Origin: Selenihalanaerobacter shriftii
GTDB lineage: Bacteria > Bacillota > Halanaerobiia > Halobacteroidales > Acetohalobiaceae
Length of the DNA stretch: 64,000 nucleotides
Reading direction: 5' to 3'
Assembly (NCBI RefSeq): GCF_900167185.1
Contig: NZ_FUWM01000006.1
Span: 141,158 to 205,157 of the forward strand
This document shows, piece after piece, positions 53,081 through 61,319 of the stretch. The notes under the pieces are model-generated. The model did no database searches and had not been told where the DNA came from. It saw only the letters and a program-made list of their open reading frames with translations. A program made the translations under genes and the position numbers. Within the stretch, counting starts at the first letter, position 1. Each line of letters starts with the position of its first letter.

Positions 53081-53553
53081 TATCTTTTTAAGATTTCTTT
53101 TACTATATTAGTTGTTGAGGCTCCTTTTACTTCTTTGACGAGTTTTATCTTACCGCCATATTCATGAACTACCTCTGCTTCTGGTAGTTCTTCTATCTTA
53201 TAGTCGCCGCCTTTAACATAAATGTCTGGTTGTAATTCCTCAATAGTATTCTTAGCTGTCAGCTCATCAAAGATAACCACATAATCTATCATCTCTAAGG
53301 CAGCTAACATCTCTGCTCTTTCACTTTCAGGAACAACCGGTCTTTTTTCTCCTTTTAACTGCTTAACTGATAAGTCACTATTAACTCCTACTATTAAAAT
53401 ATCTCCTTTAGCTTTAGCTGCTTGTAAATATCTCACATGACCTACATGTAAAATATCAAAACAACCATTAGTAAAGACTATCTCCGCTTCTGAGTTAATT
53501 TTATTTTTCAAAGTAGATTTTAGATTAGTTAATTTAATCACTTTTTTTGACAT
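53077..53553 (-). CDS. rfaE2: Heptose-phosphate adenylyltransferase (RfaE2/HldE C-domain)
   Basis: This protein is 158 residues from the ATG at 53553, nine bases from GGAAGG; an ATG three codons earlier abuts that site. It begins MSKKVIKLTNLKSTL and has the nucleotidyltransferase motif FTNGCFDILHVGHVRYLQAA and the closing ISTT-like segment GASTTNIVKEI. It makes ADP-heptose from heptose 1-phosphate, for LPS core or S-layer glycans. It follows the kinase rfaE1 by 7 bases. In enterics both domains are one protein (HldE); here they are split, as is common outside that group. Confidence 0.92.
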   Translation of the reverse strand: MSKKVIKLTNLKSTLKNKINSEAEIVFTNGCFDILHVGHVRYLQAAKAKGDILIVGVNSDLSVKQLKGEKRPVVPESERAEMLAALEMIDYVVIFDELTAKNTIEELQPDIYVKGGDYKIEELPEAEVVHEYGGKIKLVKEVKGASTTNIVKEILKRY

Positions 53554-53569
53554 AAGTAGCATCCTTCCT

Positions 53570-54562
53570 TTATTCAGCTAATACTTCTTTTAATTCCTCG
53601 GGACTTGTAGTAGCAACACCGGTCTTACGTACTACTATACCGGCAGCATAATTAGCTAATTTCATAGCTATCTCTAAATCAGCTCCGCTAGCTAAAGCTA
53701 AAACTAAAGTACCAATCACTGTATCTCCAGCTCCGGTTACATCAAAGACTTCAGTAAAGTTAGACGCAGGCACATGTGATGAGCTTCCATCTTCAGCAAA
53801 GCTAGTCATCCCTTCGCCACCTAATGTGATTAATATTGAATCTGCATTTATCTCAGCCAATAATCGTTCTCCTGCTTGCTGGACTTTCTCTTCACTATCT
53901 AACTCAATTCCTAATGCTTTCTCAGTCTCTTCTTTATTTGGAGTAGCAACCGTTACGTCTTTAAAGCTTAATAATTCATACCTTGAATCCACAGCTATTA
54001 TCTTATCATTTTGATTACCTAATTTAATGACCTCTTCTTTTATCCGTGGAGTAAAGACACCATTCCCGTAATCAGAAAGAATAATGGCATCTACTTTAGA
54101 AATAATCTGCTCTACATACGATAATAATTCATCTTCAATTTCTTTACTAATATCTTTATTCTCTTGTTTATCAATTCTAACTACCTGTTGTTTAACTGTT
54201 TGTCCTCCCCCGGCTAGAATACGGGTTTTAACTGATGTTGGTCTCGTTTTATCTATAATTAATCCTTTAGTTTTAATGCCACGATCATCTAAATAGCTTT
54301 TTAAATTATCTCCGGCATTATCATCACCAATCACTCCAGCTAAGTAGACTTGTCCACCTAATGCAGCAACATTGTTGGCAGCATTAGTACCTCCGCCAGG
54401 TAGGATAGAATAATCATCATGCTTTAAAATAAGTACTGGTGCTTCTCTTGATAATCTTTCTGGTTGACCAATAATAAATTCATCAGCGATAATATCTCCT
54501 AAAACTAAAATATTTTGTTTATTAAAATCAGGTAAATAGGTTGCCGGTTCTTTCATCTCCAA
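53570..54562 (-). CDS. rfaE1: Heptose-7-phosphate kinase (RfaE1)
   Basis: This 330-residue PfkB-family kinase has an N-terminal NILVLGDIIADEFIIG, the glycine loop LPGGGTNAANNVAALGG, and the ATP/anion motif FTEVFDVTGAGDTVIGTLVL with the catalytic aspartate. It phosphorylates D-glycero-D-manno-heptose 7-phosphate at C1. The start is TTG at 54562 or ATG two codons in; GGGAG serves either. Its neighbours rfaE2 and gmhB complete most of the ADP-heptose route; gmhA is not in this window. Confidence 0.92.
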   Translation of the reverse strand: MEMKEPATYLPDFNKQNILVLGDIIADEFIIGQPERLSREAPVLILKHDDYSILPGGGTNAANNVAALGGQVYLAGVIGDDNAGDNLKSYLDDRGIKTKGLIIDKTRPTSVKTRILAGGGQTVKQQVVRIDKQENKDISKEIEDELLSYVEQIISKVDAIILSDYGNGVFTPRIKEEVIKLGNQNDKIIAVDSRYELLSFKDVTVATPNKEETEKALGIELDSEEKVQQAGERLLAEINADSILITLGGEGMTSFAEDGSSSHVPASNFTEVFDVTGAGDTVIGTLVLALASGADLEIAMKLANYAAGIVVRKTGVATTSPEELKEVLAE

Positions 54563-54580
54563 CTTTGCTCCCTTCTATGT

Positions 54581-55168
54581 TTACTCTAAACCGATATCAT
54601 CTATAATCCATTCTACTGCATCATATAAATCCTCTGCTATATAATCTGGTTTAACTGGCCAACTCTCCTGTTCATATTCATAAACTCCTCGGCCATAACC
54701 GGTTAAGACTAAAATTCCTTTACTGCCTACACGTTTAGCTGTCTCTACGTCACTAATCTTATCTCCGATCATATATGACCTTTCTAGATCTAATCCAAAC
54801 TCTTTTTCGCCTCTTGTTAACATCCCTGGTTTAGGTTTTCGACAGTCACAATCTAGTCGATATTCACCTTCACCTACATCTGGATGGTGTTTACAATAAT
54901 AAATAGCATCTAAATAAGCATCATCTTCTTTAAGTAATCTTTTTAATTTGTTATGTACTTCCTTAATTCTTTCTTCTGGAAAATAACCTCTAGCTACTCC
55001 AGCTTGATTAGTGGCTAAGATAGCTTTAATCCCTTTTTGATTCAATAACTTAATGGCTGCAGCTGTTCTAGGTAATAATTCATATCTAGCTGCATGATTT
55101 ACATAGCCAATCTCTTTACTTACAGTACCGTCTCGATCCATAAAGACTCCAATCCTATCTATATCCAT
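54581..55168 (-). CDS. gmhB: Heptose-1,7-bisphosphate phosphatase GmhB
   Basis: This is a 195-residue HAD phosphatase. GVFMDRDGTVSKEIGYVNHA is motif I, ATNQAGVARGYFPEE motif II, the zinc-site cysteine and histidine cluster is CKHHPDVGEGEYRLDCDCRK, then PKPGML and the KISDVETAKRVGS motif IV. All are GmhB hallmarks. It removes the C7 phosphate between the kinase and adenylyltransferase steps. It is the first gene of the heptose unit and lies 30 bases downstream of the HD-GYP gene. Confidence 0.92.
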   Translation of the reverse strand: MDIDRIGVFMDRDGTVSKEIGYVNHAARYELLPRTAAAIKLLNQKGIKAILATNQAGVARGYFPEERIKEVHNKLKRLLKEDDAYLDAIYYCKHHPDVGEGEYRLDCDCRKPKPGMLTRGEKEFGLDLERSYMIGDKISDVETAKRVGSKGILVLTGYGRGVYEYEQESWPVKPDYIAEDLYDAVEWIIDDIGLE

Positions 55169-55198
55169 GGCATCTCCCTCGCTTTTATGATTAATTAA

Positions 55199-56284
55199 TT
55201 ATTTATTATCTTCCCATTTCTTTCTATCTGTTATTACATCTTTGATTATTATTCCTTTATTATGCATTAAGTCAATCTCAGTTATCTCATCTTGATTTAT
55301 TTCATCACCTTTAATTATTCTCACTACTGGAGCTGATAAATCTTCCTTATTAACATCTACTACTATCCCTAACTCTCCAGTATTCAATTCTACTACACTT
55401 CCAATAGGATATACAGCTACATTCTTAAATAACATTTGTGCAATATCAGGATTTAACTGTGCCTGCATTAAATTATGCATTACTTCTAAAGCCTTATGAG
55501 CAGGTAATGCCTTTCGATAAACTCGGTCAGTAGTAATTGCATCATAAATATCTGCTACGGCTACAATTTGAGCAAATTCAAGAATATCATCACCTTTAAG
55601 CCCACGTGGGTAACCACTACCATTATATTTTTCATGATGTTGATAAGCTATATGAGCTGAAGGAAAACTAATTCCATCTGTTTCTTTAATAAGATCATAA
55701 CCTATTCTAGGATGTTGTTTGACTTCTTCAAACTCATTTTCTGTTAACTTAGAAGGTTTAAGTAAAATAGATTCATCAATTTTAATCTTTCCTGCGTCAT
55801 GTAATAAGGCTCCGACTCCTAAATCACGTAATTCTAATTTATTATAGCCTAAACTTATTCCAGTTAATATAGATAAAGCCGTCACACTTACTGAATGACC
55901 AAAAGTATAATCATCATAAGCTCTAATATCATTTAAATGAACTATCACATGACGTTTAGAGGTTAATTCATCGACTATTTCATTAACAGTCTTTTTTATT
56001 TTACGAGCATTTAATTCTGTACCCATATCAATACTATTCATACATCCTCTTAATGTTTCGGCAGTCTGTAATCTAGTTTGATCCGAAATGAATTCTGGCA
56101 CTTCTACCTCTGGTAATGTTTCATCCATGATATAAACTGCTGGTATATCTTTTTCTTTTAACCGACGGATATAAGCCTCCTTAAGAATAACCCCTGAATT
56201 CAATAAAATCCTTCCATCTGATACATATAAAGTTTTAGCTACTCTCATACCCGGTTTTAAATCTCCAGTTAAGACTTTCCTCAT
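55199..56284 (-). CDS. HD-GYP domain protein, probable cyclic-di-GMP phosphodiesterase
   Basis: The 361-residue protein has an N-terminal region (about 1-65) with LKPGMRVAKTLYVSDGRILL, found before many HD-GYP domains, then the HD-GYP domain (about 120-290). GVGALLHDAGKIKIDESILL holds the HD pair, AYQHHEKYNGSGYPRGLKG the HH-GYP signature, and VAVADIYDAITTDRVYRK the third metal motif. The last 60 residues form a small beta domain. It should cut cyclic di-GMP in the cytoplasm, fitting a motile piliated cell. No sensor domain is obvious. Confidence 0.9.
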   Translation of the reverse strand: MRKVLTGDLKPGMRVAKTLYVSDGRILLNSGVILKEAYIRRLKEKDIPAVYIMDETLPEVEVPEFISDQTRLQTAETLRGCMNSIDMGTELNARKIKKTVNEIVDELTSKRHVIVHLNDIRAYDDYTFGHSVSVTALSILTGISLGYNKLELRDLGVGALLHDAGKIKIDESILLKPSKLTENEFEEVKQHPRIGYDLIKETDGISFPSAHIAYQHHEKYNGSGYPRGLKGDDILEFAQIVAVADIYDAITTDRVYRKALPAHKALEVMHNLMQAQLNPDIAQMLFKNVAVYPIGSVVELNTGELGIVVDVNKEDLSAPVVRIIKGDEINQDEITEIDLMHNKGIIIKDVITDRKKWEDNK

Positions 56285-56701
56285 TAATGTCCCTCCAATT
56301 CTAATACATTCTACCCACTACCGTTTATTATACCATATGATATTTACTTTTCAAATTTTAAAGAAATTTCTGATTAATAATCTAGTCTAGGAGCGAAGTC
56401 AACACACATCTTTCGCTTGTCATTCACTCCGCCTCCTGCTCCGTTCATTGTCAAAAAACAGTTTTCCACCATAACCAGTATAAAGACCAATACTGGCTAT
56501 GGTAGTAAATCAGGAACTAGTAAAAAAGATTAGTTCTCTAATTTAAATGCAAAGAGCTAATATTATTTCTCTGCAACCTCCATGGTTCCAAACTGTTTTT
56601 AAGAGTCGCTACAGAAATATGTTGACTAAATTATAATTATAGATTATATAATGTTGTCTGTAATAAAGAAGGCCTATCTAATATTAGATAGGCCTTACTG
56701 C
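56285..56701. other. 417-base intergenic region with a hairpin
   Basis: No gene is seen. At 56468-56503 lies a hairpin with arms ACCATAACCAGTAT and ATACTGGCTATGGT, with one unpaired base on each side and an eight-base loop. A slightly GC-richer tract is at 56390-56445. The paaK terminator is at the left end. The HD-GYP promoter must lie in this space. No riboswitch pattern is recognised. Confidence 0.5.
56669..56696 (-). terminator. Terminator after phenylacetate-CoA ligase gene
   Basis: A perfect 28-base palindrome, AAGGCCTATCTAAT and its complement, is followed by a T-rich run on the minus strand. It begins 5 bases after the ligase stop and may work in both directions. Confidence 0.85.
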
Positions 56702-58006
56702 TTAACTTGCTTCTGTTCTTTTGTCTATTACCCGTTTACTTTTACCTTGAGTTCTTTCTAAAGATTTAGGTTCTAATAATTTAACCTCTGGTTGTAACGA
56801 TAAAACACTATTTAAATTTCTACTTATCTTCCGCTCTATTTCTTCTAAATTCTTAAAGCTTCCAGTAAACTTATCAGGTTTTAACTCCACTTGAACCTCT
56901 AATTCATCTAAATGACCTTCTCGTTTAATAACCATTTGATAATGTGGTGCTACTTCATCTATTTCTAATAAGACACTCTCTATTTGAGATGGGAAGACAT
57001 TTACTCCCCTAATAATTAACATACTATCAGTTCGACCAGAAACCTTTTCCATACGAGCAGTGGTACGTCCACAGCTACACGGCTTAAGGATTAATCTAGA
57101 TATATCCTTAGTCCGATATCTAATTACTGGAAATCCTTCTTTAGTTATAGTTGTAAATACTAATTCTCCTTTTTCACCAGGTTCTACAGGTTCTTTGGTC
57201 TGAGGGTCAATTACTTCTGGAATAAAATGATCTTCAGAAATATGCAGTCCTTGGCTTTCTGTACATTCACCAGCAACACCAGGTCCTATTAATTCACTTA
57301 GACCATAATTATCAGTAGCCCTCATCCCCCATAACTCTTCAATTTCTCTTCGCATCTCTTCAGTCCAAGGTTCTCCCCCAAAGAGTCCAATTTTAATCCC
57401 TAAATCATGAGGGTTAATTCCCATTTCCTTAGCTACCTCAGCAATATATAAGGCATATGAGGGTGTACTAACTAGAGCAGTAGTTCCAAAATCCTGCATC
57501 ATCATAATCTGTCTTTTAGTATTACCAGCCGATGCAGGAATTACTGTTGCTCCTGCCTCCTCTAAACCATAATGCAGGCCAAAACCACCAGTAAACATTC
57601 CATACCCAAAACAGATTTGAACTATATCTTCATCTGTCACTCCAGCTTGAGTTACAATTCTAGCAATTAAGTCTGACCATACTTCTAAATCATTAGCTGT
57701 ATACCCAACCACTACTGGCTTACCTGTAGTTCCTGAAGAGGAATGCAACCTTACAATATCCTTCATCCCTTTGGCAAAAAGACCATATGGGTAATGATCT
57801 CTTAATGCGTCTTTAGTGGTAAATGGTAATTTTGTAATATCATCTAAAGTCTTAATATCCGCTGGCTTTACTCCTGCCTTATCGAAACGTTGCTTATAAA
57901 AAGGTACCTCTTCATAAACATAATTTACTATCTTTTTTAACCTACTTAACTGTAAATCATTTAATTCTTCCCTACTCATTTGTTCATATTCTTGATCCCA
58001 AATCAT
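56702..58006 (-). CDS. paaK: Phenylacetate-CoA ligase
   Basis: This 434-residue AMP-forming ligase has the PaaK motifs: [20 protein letters not shown] (P-loop), [36 protein letters not shown], then [14 protein letters not shown] and [20 protein letters not shown]; the C-terminal catalytic lysine lies in [13 protein letters not shown]. It activates phenylacetate or other aryl acids to the CoA thioester. In anaerobes it often works with indolepyruvate:ferredoxin oxidoreductase in amino acid fermentation, but that enzyme is not in this window. It stands alone between terminators. Confidence 0.93.
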   Translation of the reverse strand: MIWDQEYEQMSREELNDLQLSRLKKIVNYVYEEVPFYKQRFDKAGVKPADIKTLDDITKLPFTTKDALRDHYPYGLFAKGMKDIVRLHSSSGTTGKPVVVGYTANDLEVWSDLIARIVTQAGVTDEDIVQICFGYGMFTGGFGLHYGLEEAGATVIPASAGNTKRQIMMMQDFGTTALVSTPSYALYIAEVAKEMGINPHDLGIKIGLFGGEPWTEEMRREIEELWGMRATDNYGLSELIGPGVAGECTESQGLHISEDHFIPEVIDPQTKEPVEPGEKGELVFTTITKEGFPVIRYRTKDISRLILKPCSCGRTTARMEKVSGRTDSMLIIRGVNVFPSQIESVLLEIDEVAPHYQMVIKREGHLDELEVQVELKPDKFTGSFKNLEEIERKISRNLNSVLSLQPEVKLLEPKSLERTQGKSKRVIDKRTEAS

Positions 58007-58231
58007 AATTTTTCTACTCCCTTCCTACCATTCTACATTGGTGAGTGCATAATTAATTGATGACGCCCACGAATTTCATAACGGTCTTCATAAAGAAAAT
58101 TATGACTGTTTTCAAACTCCTTTCAGTCAAACATGAAAACAGACTTAATCATACTTTTCTTTATTCCAACCTATTCAATTCTAGAGTGGCTAACATCAAT
58201 TAACTATGCTTGAGGTTATTTATAAAACCTT

Positions 58232-59779
58232 TTAATCTAATAAATTAAATAGTAACTCTTTAATTCTTAATTTGCTCCTCCCGTCATAATCGTCACCATA
58301 TACCTCCAAGAGATGTTCTTTACTATAGCTAGGGGTAAAGAAGCTAACTATAGGAGTTATCACTAATGGTAATAAAATAGCTAAAGACCCGATTAGCGGT
58401 ATATACTGGGCTGCCATCTTAAAGTAGGCTGATAACCCTAAAGAGATGGTTAAACCGCTAATAATCCCGCTCCAGGCCCCTATTTTAGTAATTCCTCCCC
58501 AATGCAAACCATAAAGATAAGGTGCTAAGAAAGCTCCTGCTATGGTTCCCCAAGAAATAGCCATTAATGTTAAGATAATAGCCGGCCTTGTAACAGCTAT
58601 TATAAATGATAATAAAACAAAAACAACACATAAAATACGCATCAATAATATGCTACTTTTATCAGACATATCTGGTTTAATAAATCCTTTAAATAAATCA
58701 ATTGCTAAAGTAGAACTAGAAACTAAGACAAGAGAGGATAGAGTTGACATTGAAGCTGATAATACCAAAAGCAAAATCAATAAAACTACTGCTTCTGGCA
58801 TAACCTTTACAATTAATTGAGGAATTAATACATCAGCATTAGCAACTCCATTAACTACTGGTAACTGATCAAAAAAGATATGGGTTGTAGCTCCTATAAA
58901 GTATGCAGCACCAGTAACTAGAATACCAAATAAAGTAGCAACTATCATTGCCGGTTTAATTGATTTTTCATCTTTAATAGTATAAAAGCGTTGGACCATT
59001 TGTGGTAAGCCCCAACTACCTAAACTAGTTAATACTACTAAGGATAAGAGAGGAATCAATCCCGGAGGACCTACTGGTTGGACTAAATTAGGGTCAACCT
59101 CTTTAAGGCCAGATAAAATTCCGGTAATACCACCGGCATCTGGGTGGGTTAGAACATAATAAATCATAACAACAATCCCAATAACCATTACAATTCCTTG
59201 AATGAAATCAGTTATAGCTACAGCTAAATAACCACCTAATAATAAAAATAGCGCTGTCAATATTACCATAGATCCTAAAGCCCACAAATATGGGATAGAG
59301 AAAATCTGTTCAAAGAAATAGCTTAATCCCATATAAACTGAAGCTGAATAAGGAACTAAAAATATAAAGATAATCAAAGATGAAAATATCTTTAACCCTG
59401 GTGATTTATATCTACTCTCTAAAAATTCCGGCATAGTCATAGAATCTAAACGAACCGTCATTTGGCGAGTCTTCTTAGCTAAAACTTTCCATGCTAATAA
59501 ACTACCTACCAAACTATTTCCTATGGCAATCCATAATGAAGATAACCCAAAACCCCAGCCAATCTTTCCGGCATAACCGATAAAAAGAACAGCTGAAAAA
59601 TAAGTGGTACCATAAGTGAAAGCCGAAACCCAAGGCCCAATACTTCGATCACCAAGAAAGTAATCATTTAAATTATTAATCTTTTTCATACTTAAATAAC
59701 TCAAAGTCAATAAAACACCTACAAATACTGCTAAGACTCCATACTTAAACATCTTATCTACCGTCCTTCCATCCTTCAT
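58232..59779 (-). CDS. Sodium:solute symporter (SSS family)
   Basis: This 515-residue membrane protein has about 13 hydrophobic helices. Family segments include AFTYGTTYFSAVLFIGYAGK near residue 50, TMPEFLESRYKSPGLKIFSS and MSTLSSLVLVSSSTLAIDLF, the SSS core with the sodium-site serines. There is a short hydrophilic tail. It takes up an organic solute with sodium. The substrate, possibly an organic acid given paaK next door, cannot be told from sequence. Start uncertain: the ATG at 59755 (MFKYGVLAVF) has GGAAGG 12 bases upstream, while the one at 59779 has none. Confidence 0.85.
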   Translation of the reverse strand: MKDGRTVDKMFKYGVLAVFVGVLLTLSYLSMKKINNLNDYFLGDRSIGPWVSAFTYGTTYFSAVLFIGYAGKIGWGFGLSSLWIAIGNSLVGSLLAWKVLAKKTRQMTVRLDSMTMPEFLESRYKSPGLKIFSSLIIFIFLVPYSASVYMGLSYFFEQIFSIPYLWALGSMVILTALFLLLGGYLAVAITDFIQGIVMVIGIVVMIYYVLTHPDAGGITGILSGLKEVDPNLVQPVGPPGLIPLLSLVVLTSLGSWGLPQMVQRFYTIKDEKSIKPAMIVATLFGILVTGAAYFIGATTHIFFDQLPVVNGVANADVLIPQLIVKVMPEAVVLLILLLVLSASMSTLSSLVLVSSSTLAIDLFKGFIKPDMSDKSSILLMRILCVVFVLLSFIIAVTRPAIILTLMAISWGTIAGAFLAPYLYGLHWGGITKIGAWSGIISGLTISLGLSAYFKMAAQYIPLIGSLAILLPLVITPIVSFFTPSYSKEHLLEVYGDDYDGRSKLRIKELLFNLLD

Positions 59780-59917
59780 AATAATTCTTACCTACTAACC
59801 TACTAAGTCCCTACTAACTTTCCTAACTAACCTAATAATTTAATTCCTACCTCTTTACCATTAATTATTCTTCTAGAATATATTTCCTTTTCCTGCATAA
59901 ATATTAATTTTTTCTTA

Positions 59918-61273
59918 TTAATGCAAGGTGCCTTCTCGATGTTCTACATCATATGCAAAGAGTGCATAACCTATCTTAGCTGTACTTAAATCTGTTTCTA
60001 AAGCTAATTTTCTTATAATCTCCATAATTCTTAAATAATCATCAGCTGTAAAAGATTCTTTTTCAACATCAAAGTAACCCATTTGGTGCAGAGTTGCCCA
60101 AACCCTAGTATCTATTACAGCATGTTCTGTATCATTTAAACTAGTTAAGATAGCTGAAGCTGTTGGAATCCCTATACCTGTCAGCCCAACTAATAAAGTC
60201 AATTGAGAGAATTCATCATCTAGTTGATAAACTATCTCTGTCACCTTCTTAACTCGATAAGCTGGATTCTTCTTGACATGATAAGAGCTACGAGTCGAAT
60301 TTAAATGAGCTAGATTGTATAATTCATCCTTAGTTAGATATCCTTTCTGATGATATTCTTTACCTATTTTTTGTAGCTCCTCAGGATATAAACCAGATGT
60401 TTTAGGATAAAGTTTTAAATATTTATCAAAATCTATTAAATTAATCCCATTCTTAGCTCTATATTCTTCCTTCAAATCAGTTACTAACCAATCCGCAGCT
60501 TTTACAGTTCCTAATAAGACTTCACCTTTATGCTCTGGGCCATGACAATCAGAACCTCCTGTGAGTAATAACTCATATCTTTTAGCTAACTTAACATATT
60601 TCCTAATCATATCTGAAGTATGCTTAGAATAATAGACCTCTAAGCCTTCAATACCAGATTCAATTACTTCATTTACTATTTCGTTATTATCCGCTAACCC
60701 TGGATGAGCTAAAACAGCAATTCCTCCAACTTCATCAATTAACTCTATAGCTTCTTTGGGAGTTAATTGGGTCTTAGGTACATAAGCTGGACCATCATCA
60801 CCAATATATTTATCAAATGCTTTAGAGAATTCCTTAACATAACCCTCTTCAACTAAAGCTCTAGCAATATGAGGTCTTCCTACTGCCCCAGCACCAGCAA
60901 TTTCTTGTACTGTTTGCCATTGTACCTTAACACCTAATTCATTTAATTTCTCTACTATTTTCTCTCCTCGAGTACGTCTAGCATCTTTTAGCTCTGCTAA
61001 CTTCGTAGACAATGTTTTATCCAAATGATCGATATAATAACCTAGAATATGCACCTCTTGATTATCAACATAAGTTGTAAATTCTATTCCCGGAATTACT
61101 TCTAAATCTAACTCTTTAGCTTGTTCCATAGCTGGTACTATACCAGCTACTGTATCATGATCTGTAACCGCTATTGTTTTTAAACCTCTTTTAGCTGCTT
61201 CAATTACTAATTCCTGAGGGGTATAAGACCCATCGGATGCTGTAGTGTGTAAATGCAAGTCTACGTTTTCCAT
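59918..61273 (-). CDS. PHP phosphoesterase fused to helix-hairpin-helix glycosylase-like domain
   Basis: The 451-residue protein has a TrpH-type PHP domain (about 1-270). VDLHLHTTASDGSYTPQE, IAVTDHDTVAG, IEFTTYVDNQEVHILGYY, VLAHPG and TGGSDCHGP give the metal ligands. Such proteins cleave 5' or 3' ends of RNA or nucleotides. A 60-residue helical linker follows. The C-terminal part (about 335-451) has LVGLTGIGIPTASAIL, a helix-hairpin-helix, then AVIDTRVW, whose aspartate sits where HhH-GPD DNA glycosylases keep the catalytic one. Usual TrpH proteins stop near 280 residues. A nucleic acid role is inferred for the fusion. It lies 46 bases after the glucoamylase gene. Confidence 0.85.
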   Translation of the reverse strand: MENVDLHLHTTASDGSYTPQELVIEAAKRGLKTIAVTDHDTVAGIVPAMEQAKELDLEVIPGIEFTTYVDNQEVHILGYYIDHLDKTLSTKLAELKDARRTRGEKIVEKLNELGVKVQWQTVQEIAGAGAVGRPHIARALVEEGYVKEFSKAFDKYIGDDGPAYVPKTQLTPKEAIELIDEVGGIAVLAHPGLADNNEIVNEVIESGIEGLEVYYSKHTSDMIRKYVKLAKRYELLLTGGSDCHGPEHKGEVLLGTVKAADWLVTDLKEEYRAKNGINLIDFDKYLKLYPKTSGLYPEELQKIGKEYHQKGYLTKDELYNLAHLNSTRSSYHVKKNPAYRVKKVTEIVYQLDDEFSQLTLLVGLTGIGIPTASAILTSLNDTEHAVIDTRVWATLHQMGYFDVEKESFTADDYLRIMEIIRKLALETDLSTAKIGYALFAYDVEHREGTLH

Positions 61274-61319
61274 TATTTAACCTCCAGTTATATATTAATT
61301 AAATCTATTATAGCATAAT

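Noticed and set aside
56390..56510. Cyclic-di-GMP riboswitch upstream of the HD-GYP gene
   Set aside because: The hairpin and GC tract lack the conserved GEMM core; no match on either strand.
58033..58122. 29-codon frame between symporter and ligase genes, ending RGRHQLIMHSPM
   Set aside because: No start codon at its 5' end and too short to support as a gene or relic.
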